From positions 1 to 12,320 of the forward strand of contig CALDBJ010000101.1 of NCBI GenBank assembly GCA_937937835.1: a stretch of DNA of 12,320 bases, in the 5' to 3' direction. Position numbers and translations under genes: made by a program. Position 1 is the first letter of the stretch. Each line of letters begins with the position of its first letter. The notes beneath the pieces were generated by a model. That model did no database searches. It saw nothing but the letters and a program-made list of their open reading frames with translations, and was not told the DNA's origin. Source of the stretch: an uncultured Collinsella sp. (GTDB lineage: Bacteria; Actinomycetota; Coriobacteriia; Coriobacteriales; Coriobacteriaceae). Positions 6,391-12,246 of this stretch are shown in pieces.

Positions 6391-8991
6391 TTACCGCAGA
6401 AGGAGCTTGGCTGCTTCGGAGGCTTGCTTCGAACCGTCTTCAAGGGAGACTAAGCACCGGAACAGCCGCTTTGCCAAGCCCTCGGTTGCAGTGAAACTCA
6501 TGGTATTGCTTTTCGAGGTGACGCCACCGATTGCGGTGTTGTACCAGGTCCTGCCCCCGTTGTCAGAACATTGCCATTGATATGCGGCCGCGTGCTCGGC
6601 ATCGACCGAAAACGCGGCTTCAATTCCTGCACTCGTTACGCAGTCATGCGGCTGCGCGGTGATTCCTCCCTTATTCGGCACCAACGCGAGCTTGGCGCTT
6701 TGGGTTGCGGTCGTGGTTCCGTCTTGGAAGGTTACAACGCACCTGTAGAGGCGTTTTGCAAGCGAGGCGTTGGCGGTAAACCGCAATGTAGGCCGCTTCG
6801 ACGCGGCATTGCCGATTCCGGTGTCGTACCAGCTTTCCCCACCATTATCGGAGCATTGCCACTGGAATGAGACGGCGCCTTGAGCTTGCACGGTAAAAGA
6901 GACTTCGGAGCTTGTCGCCGCAGTAGTGTCTTGCGGCTGCCCCGTTATTTGGTTGGTGCTCAGTTTTAGATGTGCAGAGCTTGAGGCTGAGCTGGTCCCA
7001 TCGGGGAAGAATGCCAAGCAGCGGAAGTGGCGCTTTGCCAGGCCCGCGCTTGCAATGAACTCGATCCTCGTCTGCGTTGAAGTCGAGCCTCCGACTCCCG
7101 TGTTGTACCAGGATTTACCCTCGTTGTCCGAGCATTGCCACTGGAACGAGGTGGCCCGTTCTGCTCCGATGGCGAAGAACGCTGTTGACCCTGCGGCCGC
7201 TGTGCAGTCTTCGGGCTGCGAGCTGATGGCGTAGCGGGCTGCAAGGACCAGGCGTGCGGGCTTGCTTACGAGGGTGCTGCTGTTCGGGAACGAGACTACG
7301 CAGCGGTAGAGCCTCTTCGCGAGTTGGGCATTGGATGCAAACCTCAGGGTTTCCTGCCTAGAAGTTTCGCCGCCTATGCCCGTGTTGTACCAACTCGAAC
7401 CTCCGTTGTCGGAGCATTGCCATTGGAACGATGTCGCGCTTTGCGCCGTTACGGTGAATTCGGCTTGGGCTCCGTTGGATACTTCGCAGTCCTTTGGCAT
7501 GGCTGTTATGGTGTACGTGGTCTCATAGCTTGCCGTTAAGTCGTACTTTGCGCTCCATTTGCTGTTTGATTCTTTGGTGACGTTCGAAGTCGCAGCGAGC
7601 TCCACTTTGCTGTTATTGGTCTCCCACTCCCTCAGATTCATCGCATAAGCAACGATCCCATTCTGAATCCCCGAGATGCTCGGCGGGAAGGACTGGTTGT
7701 CAGCGTTGATGGAAAAGCTCTCTTCCTTGGCATCAAGGTGCTGCTGAATTCGGTCGGCATACTTCTCGGCCCATTCATCGGCCTTGCCATTCCGCACAAA
7801 GTAATTGTTGGATAGGTCGGTCGAGCGGTAGGCGTAGTCGTCCTTTTGGTAATTTGACGTGTGGTCGGAGTGGGCGATTGCCATGAGCTCGTCGGTCAGG
7901 CCAAAGTACAGATGGTGCTGGTCTAGGTCTTCGTACCAGTTGTCGCTGGTGTCGTCCCAGGTTAGGTCCATCTGGCACCATTTGCCGTCGATCTTCACTG
8001 CGTTCCAGGTGTGACCGTTGCCGGTGATGCGGCCGTTGGCGATGCCCGCTGCGTCAAGGAGCTTGGAGTAGATGCGCTGGTAGCTCTCGCAGGTGCCCTG
8101 GTGGCGCGTGAGGCCGCTTTCGGCCGAGCACCAGTTGAGGCCGTGGTCGTACTCCAGCTGGTCGAGCGTCCAGTCGTGGAGCCACAGCGCCATGTCGTAT
8201 TCCGAGCCGTTTGTCTTTTGCCTGCACTGGGCCACGGCGTCGTTGACGATCTGCGTGACGCTTGGGCGGGCGGCGTCGTTTACGGTCACCTCCGCCGTGG
8301 TGCGCAGGTAGTAGATCCCCTTGTCGTTTTGGGGGTCGTTTCTGTCGTTGTCCATAAAGTAGAAGTAGATGCGGTACGTGCCCGATGCCGTGAAGTCGAA
8401 GGTAAAGTCGTGGCCCGCGGTGCCCAGGCTGTAGTAGCTGGCCCATGCCGCGCGCGACGGGTCGCAGACGCTTTCCTGGCTGCCGCCGTCCCAATAGGTG
8501 GGCACGTCCATGCGCGCCTTGGCCTGGGACGAGCCGTTGGTCTGGGTTACGTGGAAGGTCGTCGCGGTGCCCGCGGGGGCGTCGTTCCACGAGACGGTGA
8601 AGGTGACGCCGTTTTGGGTTGCCGTTGCTGAGTGGGCGTAGCCGGTTTGTGACGTGGCGGAGATGGCCTCGGGCGTGCCGTTGGTTTGGGCACGGAGGGA
8701 TGGGGTGGGGGTGGTGGTTTCGGCGGCAGCGGTGTCGTCGGTGCTTTCCGTGTTGACGGCGCTGGTGCCGGTGGATGTTGCGGTGCTGTCCTCTACGGTA
8801 TCTGCTGTCGCATTTGTGTTGGTGCCGTCTTCGGCCTTGTCTGTGTCGCTGCTCGTGTCGGCGTCTTGCGCCTGTTGCTCGGCTGTTGCCTGAGGCTGCA
8901 TGGCTTCCGCAATGGCTGCCACGGGCATCGTCGAGCTGACTATGGACGTGCACGCGATCGCGCAGAGCAGGTAGTAAAGGGGTCGTTTCAT
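6391..8991 (-). CDS. Secreted transglutaminase-like protein with four C-terminal Ig-like repeats
   Basis: The 866-residue protein starts at the ATG read from 8991, backed by GAGAGG at 8999-9004 with 7-base spacing. A longer in-frame start at 9054 would put 21 non-signal-like residues first. Domains in order: signal peptide (1 to about 30, Lys-Arg then a hydrophobic core, ending Ala-Ile-Ala-Glu-Ala); Thr/Ser/Asp/Ala-rich disordered linker (about 32-104); beta-sandwich-like domain (about 112-240); transglutaminase-like core with Cys301 in QGTCESY, His327 in GNGHTWN and Asp342 in QMDLTWDD; a connecting region (about 375-490); and four Ig-like repeats (495-865). The papain-like triad is intact, so transamidase or protease activity on wall or host protein is plausible. 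The substrate is unknown. There is no LPXTG motif or C-terminal membrane segment, so it is secreted or held by its repeats. It is monocistronic. Confidence 0.88.
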   Translation of the reverse strand: MKRPLYYLLCAIACTSIVSSTMPVAAIAEAMQPQATAEQQAQDADTSSDTDKAEDGTNTNATADTVEDSTATSTGTSAVNTESTDDTAAAETTTPTPSLRAQTNGTPEAISATSQTGYAHSATATQNGVTFTVSWNDAPAGTATTFHVTQTNGSSQAKARMDVPTYWDGGSQESVCDPSRAAWASYYSLGTAGHDFTFDFTASGTYRIYFYFMDNDRNDPQNDKGIYYLRTTAEVTVNDAARPSVTQIVNDAVAQCRQKTNGSEYDMALWLHDWTLDQLEYDHGLNWCSAESGLTRHQGTCESYQRIYSKLLDAAGIANGRITGNGHTWNAVKIDGKWCQMDLTWDDTSDNWYEDLDQHHLYFGLTDELMAIAHSDHTSNYQKDDYAYRSTDLSNNYFVRNGKADEWAEKYADRIQQHLDAKEESFSINADNQSFPPSISGIQNGIVAYAMNLREWETNNSKVELAATSNVTKESNSKWSAKYDLTASYETTYTITAMPKDCEVSNGAQAEFTVTAQSATSFQWQCSDNGGSSWYNTGIGGETSRQETLRFASNAQLAKRLYRCVVSFPNSSTLVSKPARLVLAARYAISSQPEDCTAAAGSTAFFAIGAERATSFQWQCSDNEGKSWYNTGVGGSTSTQTRIEFIASAGLAKRHFRCLAFFPDGTSSASSSAHLKLSTNQITGQPQDTTAATSSEVSFTVQAQGAVSFQWQCSDNGGESWYDTGIGNAASKRPTLRFTANASLAKRLYRCVVTFQDGTTTATQSAKLALVPNKGGITAQPHDCVTSAGIEAAFSVDAEHAAAYQWQCSDNGGRTWYNTAIGGVTSKSNTMSFTATEGLAKRLFRCLVSLEDGSKQASEAAKLLLR
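6397..7509 (-). repeat. Four tandem Ig-like coding repeats
   Basis: Four units of about 89 codons lie at 7509-7243, 7227-6961, 6948-6682 and 6663-6397, with repeat periods of 94, 93 and 95 codons. Each carries the core F/YQWQCSDN(G/E)G..WY.T and a late L(A)KR..RC(V/L) strand. At DNA level the stretch around 'gcattgcca' and 'gtaccag' recurs in each unit. Units are clearly related but diverged, so this is an old duplication. Each has a Cys next to the core Trp and one in the RC strand; units 1, 2 and 4 have a third Cys near their start. Confidence 0.9.
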
Positions 8992-9066
8992 TGCGGAGCC
9001 TCTCGGTGAGCAGCCAATAGGGTCCGAAGGCAGCTCCAGGCCAGCACTCCGCACATATTTTGTTGC

Positions 9067-9093
9067 GGTTTATTTTACGGGAACACCAGTCAA
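9067..9093 (-). promoter_or_regulatory. Candidate promoter of the transglutaminase-like gene
   Basis: On the minus strand TTGACT (9093-9088) is a good -35 box. The only matching -10 is a weak TAAACC (9072-9067) at a short 15-base spacing, in an AT-rich stretch about 75 bases before the start codon. A CCGCA/TGCGG inverted repeat flanks the AT-rich part and could be an operator. Weak evidence overall. Confidence 0.2.
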
Positions 9094-9177
9094 CATCAGC
9101 GAACTTTCTGGGGAATGCTGGGGAGGGGAGCGGGTCCGCTTTAGTCTCCGGTGGCGTTCTGCCCCTCGCTGGGTTGA

Positions 9178-9333
9178 CTATGCTCGATGCGGCAGCTTCA
9201 ACATGAGGCCGTCTTGCGCCTCTTCGAGGCTCGCCGCCGCGACCTTCCAGGAAAAGTCCGCTAGGCTGCCGTCTAGTTTATTGCGGCTTACGATCGGGCA
9301 ATAAGCGGGCGTCTCAACATGTTGGTCAAGCAA
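9178..9333 (-). pseudogene. Possible C-terminal gene fragment
   Basis: A 51-codon minus-strand frame runs from a TTG at 9333 to a TAG at 9180-9178. It has balanced composition, with DGSLADFSWKVAAASLEEAQ near its end, and is GC-rich at third positions. No ribosome binding site or family is recognised, and the frame is closed upstream by a TAA at 9345-9343. It could be the tail of a gene whose front is lost, or chance. Confidence 0.15.
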
Positions 9334-9829
9334 AATCTTTTGTTAATTTCGAACAGGTATTCGATGTGGATGACTTTGTACCGGGCGAAAGCGATTGAGT
9401 CTAATTATGTTTTCATGCAGGTCAAGGGTGCTGTCTACAAGGGGATGAGCTGACTCGTAATTTCGCGTGAATAAGTTCCGCATTATTTTAGCTGCGTTTA
9501 CCTGTTAAAACACAACATCTTGTGCTCATCATCAAAAAAGAATACAGGATATGGAACTGGCGAAGGGCTACAATTGAAACAACGAGAAGCGTCGTTTCCC
9601 CATTACAACCTAATTGTTCGGAAGGAGTCGGAAGGAATAGCTGTCAAAATCGAGGCCATATTGATGGTTCATTAAATTTCTTTAGGGGCGTGTGCGCTTA
9701 TTGGTCAACAGCAGTATGCGCTCCTGTTTGCTCAACTCATTTACAAATTGCTTTTCTTCAGCAACCTTTCACTTGCGTGGCAGGGCTGGATAGTGCGCAA
9801 AAATTGCGGAGGATGGCTTCTGGATTATT

Positions 9830-9836
9830 GGAGGAG
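9830..9836 (+). promoter_or_regulatory. Ribosome binding site deciding the membrane protein start
   Basis: GGAGGAG is spaced 8 bases from TTG 9845. The in-frame GTG at 9836 overlaps the site and so is unlikely to be the start. Confidence 0.7.
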
Positions 9837-9844
9837 TGAGATTA

Positions 9845-10357
9845 TTGGTCAATAACTTTCTTAATGAGTTGCTTGGGAAGATTTCTGCTTACGATCTGTT
9901 CAATGTGCTCATACCGGGCGCACTCGTAACATATTTCGCCAGTCAGACACCGTTGGGCAGTTTTATCGATTGTTCTAACTGGATGGCGTTATCTGTGATG
10001 AGTTATGTTCTCGGGCTTATTGCTTCACGGATTGGCTCTCTCTGCATTGAGCCGTTGGTTCAAAACCTGAAGCCTACCAGAAAACGGGACTATTCTGCCT
10101 TTGCGTATGCTCAGAAAAACGACCCAAAGGTCGAGCAACTCTTAATGATTTCAAACATGTATCGCAGCCTGGCGGGGGCCGGTGTCCTGCTCGTCATTAT
10201 TCTGCTTGCATCATTGTTGCCGGAATCTCATCGGCTTCCAGCGGCGCTGTGCTCTTTTATCGCCTTATTTATTGCCTCCTGGATCAAACAGGAGCGGTAT
10301 GTAGAAAAGCGAATCAACTTCAATCTTGAGGAACGTGATAAGCATGAGCGAGATTAA
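9845..10357 (+). CDS. Small four-helix membrane protein, partner of the downstream hydrolase
   Basis: This is a 170-residue protein starting at TTG 9845 (site at 9830-9836). The N-terminal stretch NELLGKISAYDLFNVLIPGA leads into the first membrane segment (about 16-34). Further segments lie at about 46-66, 109-125 and 131-147. A polar, Lys/Arg-rich loop (about 67-108, with KPTRKRDYS) lies between helices 2 and 3, and the C-terminal 22 residues are highly charged. With both termini inside, the loop and tail would face the cytoplasm. I do not recognise a named family. The Tyr-Asp-Leu-Phe-Asn...Ile-Pro-Gly start reminds me of small membrane proteins in accessory islands, a weak impression. It overlaps the hydrolase gene by 14 bases, so the two are translated together. 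It could be a membrane effector, anchor or sensor for the hydrolase. Confidence 0.8.
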   Translation: MVNNFLNELLGKISAYDLFNVLIPGALVTYFASQTPLGSFIDCSNWMALSVMSYVLGLIASRIGSLCIEPLVQNLKPTRKRDYSAFAYAQKNDPKVEQLLMISNMYRSLAGAGVLLVIILLASLLPESHRLPAALCSFIALFIASWIKQERYVEKRINFNLEERDKHERD

Positions 10358-11231
10358 GTCCCTGTCCGTTGGCAACGGCGACATGTTTTATGTCAACCAC
10401 AATTCTGATAACTTCAGCATGATCGATTGCAATATTACCGATGAGCGTAAGTCGGAAATTCTTGATGAGGTCAAAAAGCTCGCAGGGAAAAAGGGCGTCG
10501 TTCGTTTTATCAGTACGCACCCGGACCAAGATCATATTCAGGGTATTGAGTATCTTGATGAGCTTAAGCTCATTCCGAATTTTTATTGCGTCGACAATAA
10601 TGTCTCCAAGTCCACGGAGACCGAGAGTTTTAAAAAGTACAAAGAGCTGAAGGGCTCGCCGTGCGCTTACAAGATTAGCAAGGGGTGTAAGCGTAAATGG
10701 ATGAATGTCTTTGATAATGAGCGCGGCTCTGCTGGGATTCATGTGCTTTGGCCTGATTTGGCGAATCAGGCTTTTCGAGATGTAAAAAGCTCTGGCGAGC
10801 CTAATAATATCAGTCCTGCGATTACCTACTCGCTCGAGGGGGGTGTTCGGGCTCTTTGGCTAGGCGACATGGAGAATGACTACATGGTTGCGATTGAAGA
10901 CGACATTGAGCTTTCGTCTGTGGACATTCTTTTTGCACCGCATCACGGGCGGAAGTCCGGTCGCGTTCCTAAGACGTGGCTGGATAGGTTGGAGCCTCGG
11001 TTGATTGTTGTTGGAGAGGCCCCGTCAGACGAGCTTGAGTATTACTCGGATTACAATACGCTGACTCAGAATAGTGCCGGCGACATTCTGTTCTGTTGCG
11101 AGACCGGCAAGACTCATGTTTACGTTGGATATCCTTCTTACAGCGTCAATTTCTTGGGTGAAGACCCTAATGCTCCGCGAGTGAAGGGTGCGCTGCATTA
11201 TTTGGGCTCTTTTGATTGCGGTGATCGTTAG
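10344..11231 (+). CDS. ComEC/Rec2-type metallo-beta-lactamase-fold hydrolase
   Basis: A 295-residue protein starting at ATG 10344, behind GAGGAA (10328-10333) and overlapping the previous gene by 14 bases; GTG 10335 and TTG 10326 are in-frame alternatives. Metal-binding signatures are intact: the opening VGNGDMFYV (9-17) and IDC (27-29), the HxDxDH motif as THPDQDHIQG (58-67), NISPAITYS then LWLGDME (155-177), and APHHGRKSG (198-206). Layout matches free-standing relatives of the ComEC C-terminal hydrolase rather than class B lactamases or glyoxalases. There is no signal peptide or membrane segment, so it should be cytosolic, probably recruited by its membrane partner. By family it would be a two-metal phosphodiesterase acting on nucleic acid or a nucleotide; the substrate is not shown. 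It ends about 130 bases before a strong terminator. Confidence 0.88.
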   Translation: MSEIKSLSVGNGDMFYVNHNSDNFSMIDCNITDERKSEILDEVKKLAGKKGVVRFISTHPDQDHIQGIEYLDELKLIPNFYCVDNNVSKSTETESFKKYKELKGSPCAYKISKGCKRKWMNVFDNERGSAGIHVLWPDLANQAFRDVKSSGEPNNISPAITYSLEGGVRALWLGDMENDYMVAIEDDIELSSVDILFAPHHGRKSGRVPKTWLDRLEPRLIVVGEAPSDELEYYSDYNTLTQNSAGDILFCCETGKTHVYVGYPSYSVNFLGEDPNAPRVKGALHYLGSFDCGDR

Positions 11232-11256
11232 TCCTACTGTCGTCTCGTTCATTCGT

Positions 11257-11284
11257 GGCCTGCTTACGCTTTTCCGGACAGGCC
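11257..11284 (+). other. Inverted repeat after the hydrolase gene
   Basis: GGCCTG (11257-11262) pairs with CAGGCC (11279-11284) across a 16-base loop, 25 bases after the hydrolase stop. No T-run follows, so it is not an intrinsic terminator. It could protect the mRNA 3' end or be chance. Confidence 0.35.
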
Positions 11285-11338
11285 AAGATGCGTCCTTTCA
11301 TCTCATTAAGATGGTGTAGGATACTGTCCTGAAATACA

Positions 11339-11357
11339 AAAGCTCTGCGGGAGCTTT
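11339..11357 (+). other. Short perfect hairpin preceding the terminator
   Basis: AAAGCTC (11339-11345) pairs perfectly with GAGCTTT (11351-11357) around a TGCGG loop. It ends two bases before the terminator stem, so the pair forms a compact two-hairpin module. Confidence 0.5.
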
Positions 11358-11359
11358 AA

Positions 11360-11396
11360 GGGCGACGCTTTCGACAAGAGAGTGTCGCCCTTTTTT
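11360..11396 (+). terminator. Intrinsic terminator of the membrane/hydrolase operon
   Basis: GGGCGAC (11360-11366) pairs with GTCGCCC (11384-11390), extendable inward by a further CT/AG pairing, and six T's (11391-11396) follow directly. It closes the + strand operon starting near 9845, or a short RNA that begins between 11232 and 11338. Confidence 0.85.
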
Positions 11397-11398
11397 CA

Positions 11399-11788
11399 TG
11401 AGTGTAATGATGCGTATTTAGGCGTTTTCATAATAAGGTTGCGCGGGATGTCCCGGAATGCCTCGGCGGTCGAGCTTGGATTGGAGGCACCCTTAAAGAC
11501 GTTGCCGCGCAGGGAATGTCATGTGCTGTCAACGATGTCGCTCTCTCGCGCCGTGAGCATGCGGAAAAACAGCAAGAGCCAGCTGGCGTAGATGCCCGTC
11601 CCGTACGCTAAAGACTCTTCCAATGAATTGCCCTGCTCGCCGGGTAGATCATGGTAGTAGCTGGCTGCGTTTATATAGAGGCGTCCGTTCACCAGGTTTC
11701 CGATGTACGCCTCTTTGGGTGCGAACTTCAGTGCCCCAAAGCTCTTTCGCCAGGGTGTGAAGGGCGACCAGAAAGCCAGGTGGATCAA
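11399..11788 (-). pseudogene. Decayed gene, minus strand
   Basis: The minus-strand frame from 11788 contains FAPKEAYIGNLVNGRLYINA, then AASYYHDLPGEQGNSLEESLAYG, which looks like genuine protein and recalls a family of hypothetical proteins with an early 'GxLrl...eYYR...D..E' pattern. That resemblance is from memory only. The frame meets a TGA at 11521-11519, then stays open in the same frame through a further 40 protein-like residues (with FRDIPRNLIMKTPKYA) until a TGA at 11398-11396. The TTG at 11788 has no clear ribosome binding site and the usual N-terminus is not visible. I read it as a remnant with an internal stop and probable losses at both ends. Its tail stops at the terminator of the hydrolase operon. 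Confidence 0.5.
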
Positions 11789-11919
11789 CGGTCCTGCTGT
11801 GTGCGCTTCGTTTTATGTCCGCACCAGTGCTTACACTTTTGAAAACGGCACGAGGGCGTCTGTCACATATCTCATGCTGTAGACGCATCGGCAAGTTCAG
11901 AGTTAAAGGCGAGGTAAGT

Positions 11920-12147
11920 ATGAAAGGCAGAAATCAGCACGTTACGATGCGCTCGGATGGCAATTGGCAGATTAAGGGCGAGGGGGCATGTCGCGCTTCC
12001 TTCGTTACGACGACCCAGAGCGAGGCAATAAAGCTCGGTCGGCGCATTTGCTCCAATCAAGAGTCGGAGTTGATCGTCCATCGTCGCGATGGCAGAATCC
12101 GCGCAAGGGATTCCCATGGCCACGACCCCTTCCCACCGAGGGGATAA
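11920..12147 (+). CDS. Small DUF2188-type protein
   Basis: This is a 75-residue protein starting at ATG 11920 with GAGG at 11911-11914. The pattern is MKGRNQHV, then W.IKGEGACRASF, then TTTQSEAIKLGRRI, then ESELIVHRRDGRIRARDS and a DPFPPRG tail. It matches the DUF2188 family: Asn-Gln-His near the start, a Trp strand, Thr-Gln-x-Glu-Ala helix, Glu-Leu-Ile-x-His-x-x-Asp-Gly-Arg-Ile. These small proteins are usually single-domain and about 70-80 residues; their function is not known to me. A longer in-frame start at 11815 lacks support and would add sequence unlike the family. The stop codon lies inside an inverted repeat. It stands alone, so it is likely monocistronic. Confidence 0.82.
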   Translation: MKGRNQHVTMRSDGNWQIKGEGACRASFVTTTQSEAIKLGRRICSNQESELIVHRRDGRIRARDSHGHDPFPPRG

Positions 12148-12154
12148 GGGGTCG
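12123..12154 (+). repeat. Perfect 9-bp inverted repeat over the DUF2188 stop codon
   Basis: CGACCCCTT (12123-12131) pairs with AAGGGGTCG (12146-12154), with further CCC/GGG pairing inside the loop. The stop codon TAA (12145-12147) lies in the right arm. No T-run follows. Confidence 0.7.
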
Positions 12155-12163
12155 GATCCATGC

Positions 12164-12196
12164 CGACAACGGCCCGTAATATCGCGTCCGTTGTCG
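12164..12196 (+). repeat. Perfect 9-bp inverted repeat
   Basis: CGACAACGG (12164-12172) pairs with CCGTTGTCG (12188-12196) across a 15-base loop. No T-run follows; it is the middle of three consecutive palindromes. Confidence 0.7.
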
Positions 12197-12216
12197 CTAA
12201 ATGACTTCTTCATTGT

Positions 12217-12246
12217 GGCGAAATAGGAGCTTGGGGCTATTTCGCC
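12217..12246 (+). repeat. Perfect 10-bp inverted repeat, possible weak terminator
   Basis: GGCGAAATAG (12217-12226) pairs with CTATTTCGCC (12237-12246) across a 10-base loop. Only interrupted T's follow, so termination would be weak. The remaining bases to 12320 show no gene or other structure I can support. Confidence 0.7.

Larger units (their letters stand above)
8992..9844. other. Long region without a confident gene; decayed sequence likely
   Basis: About 850 bases separate the divergent transglutaminase-like gene and the membrane/hydrolase pair. The left part (8992-9100) holds the leader of the minus-strand gene. From 9178 to about 9455 two short protein-like frames lie on the minus strand, each closed by stops. 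From 9475 to 9855 a plus-strand frame reads protein-like but is broken by a TAA at 9673. A longer frame at 9522-9839 is rich in Cys/Trp and not convincing. Composition shifts from GC-rich (9120-9320) to AT-rich (after about 9330). I see no tRNA, CRISPR or insertion sequence ends. Confidence 0.6.

Noticed and set aside
8011..8953. Long frames antisense to or out of frame with the transglutaminase-like gene
   Set aside because: They are low-complexity Val/Ala/Gly- or Arg/His-rich shadows of a GC-rich real gene with a complete domain layout.
8950..8991. Possible lipoprotein signal (Ala-Ile-Ala-Cys at residues 11-14)
   Set aside because: The Cys lies too early, within the hydrophobic core, and a normal signal peptidase I site follows near residue 30.
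9522..9839. 105-codon plus-strand frame ending on the membrane gene's ribosome binding site
   Set aside because: Its end position is operon-like, but the start has no ribosome binding site and the product is rich in Cys, Trp and Arg without any domain-like pattern; another frame over the same DNA looks more protein-like.
11872..12213. 113-codon minus-strand frame over the DUF2188-like gene
   Set aside because: The plus-strand gene has a recognised family pattern and a ribosome binding site; the minus frame is its shadow.
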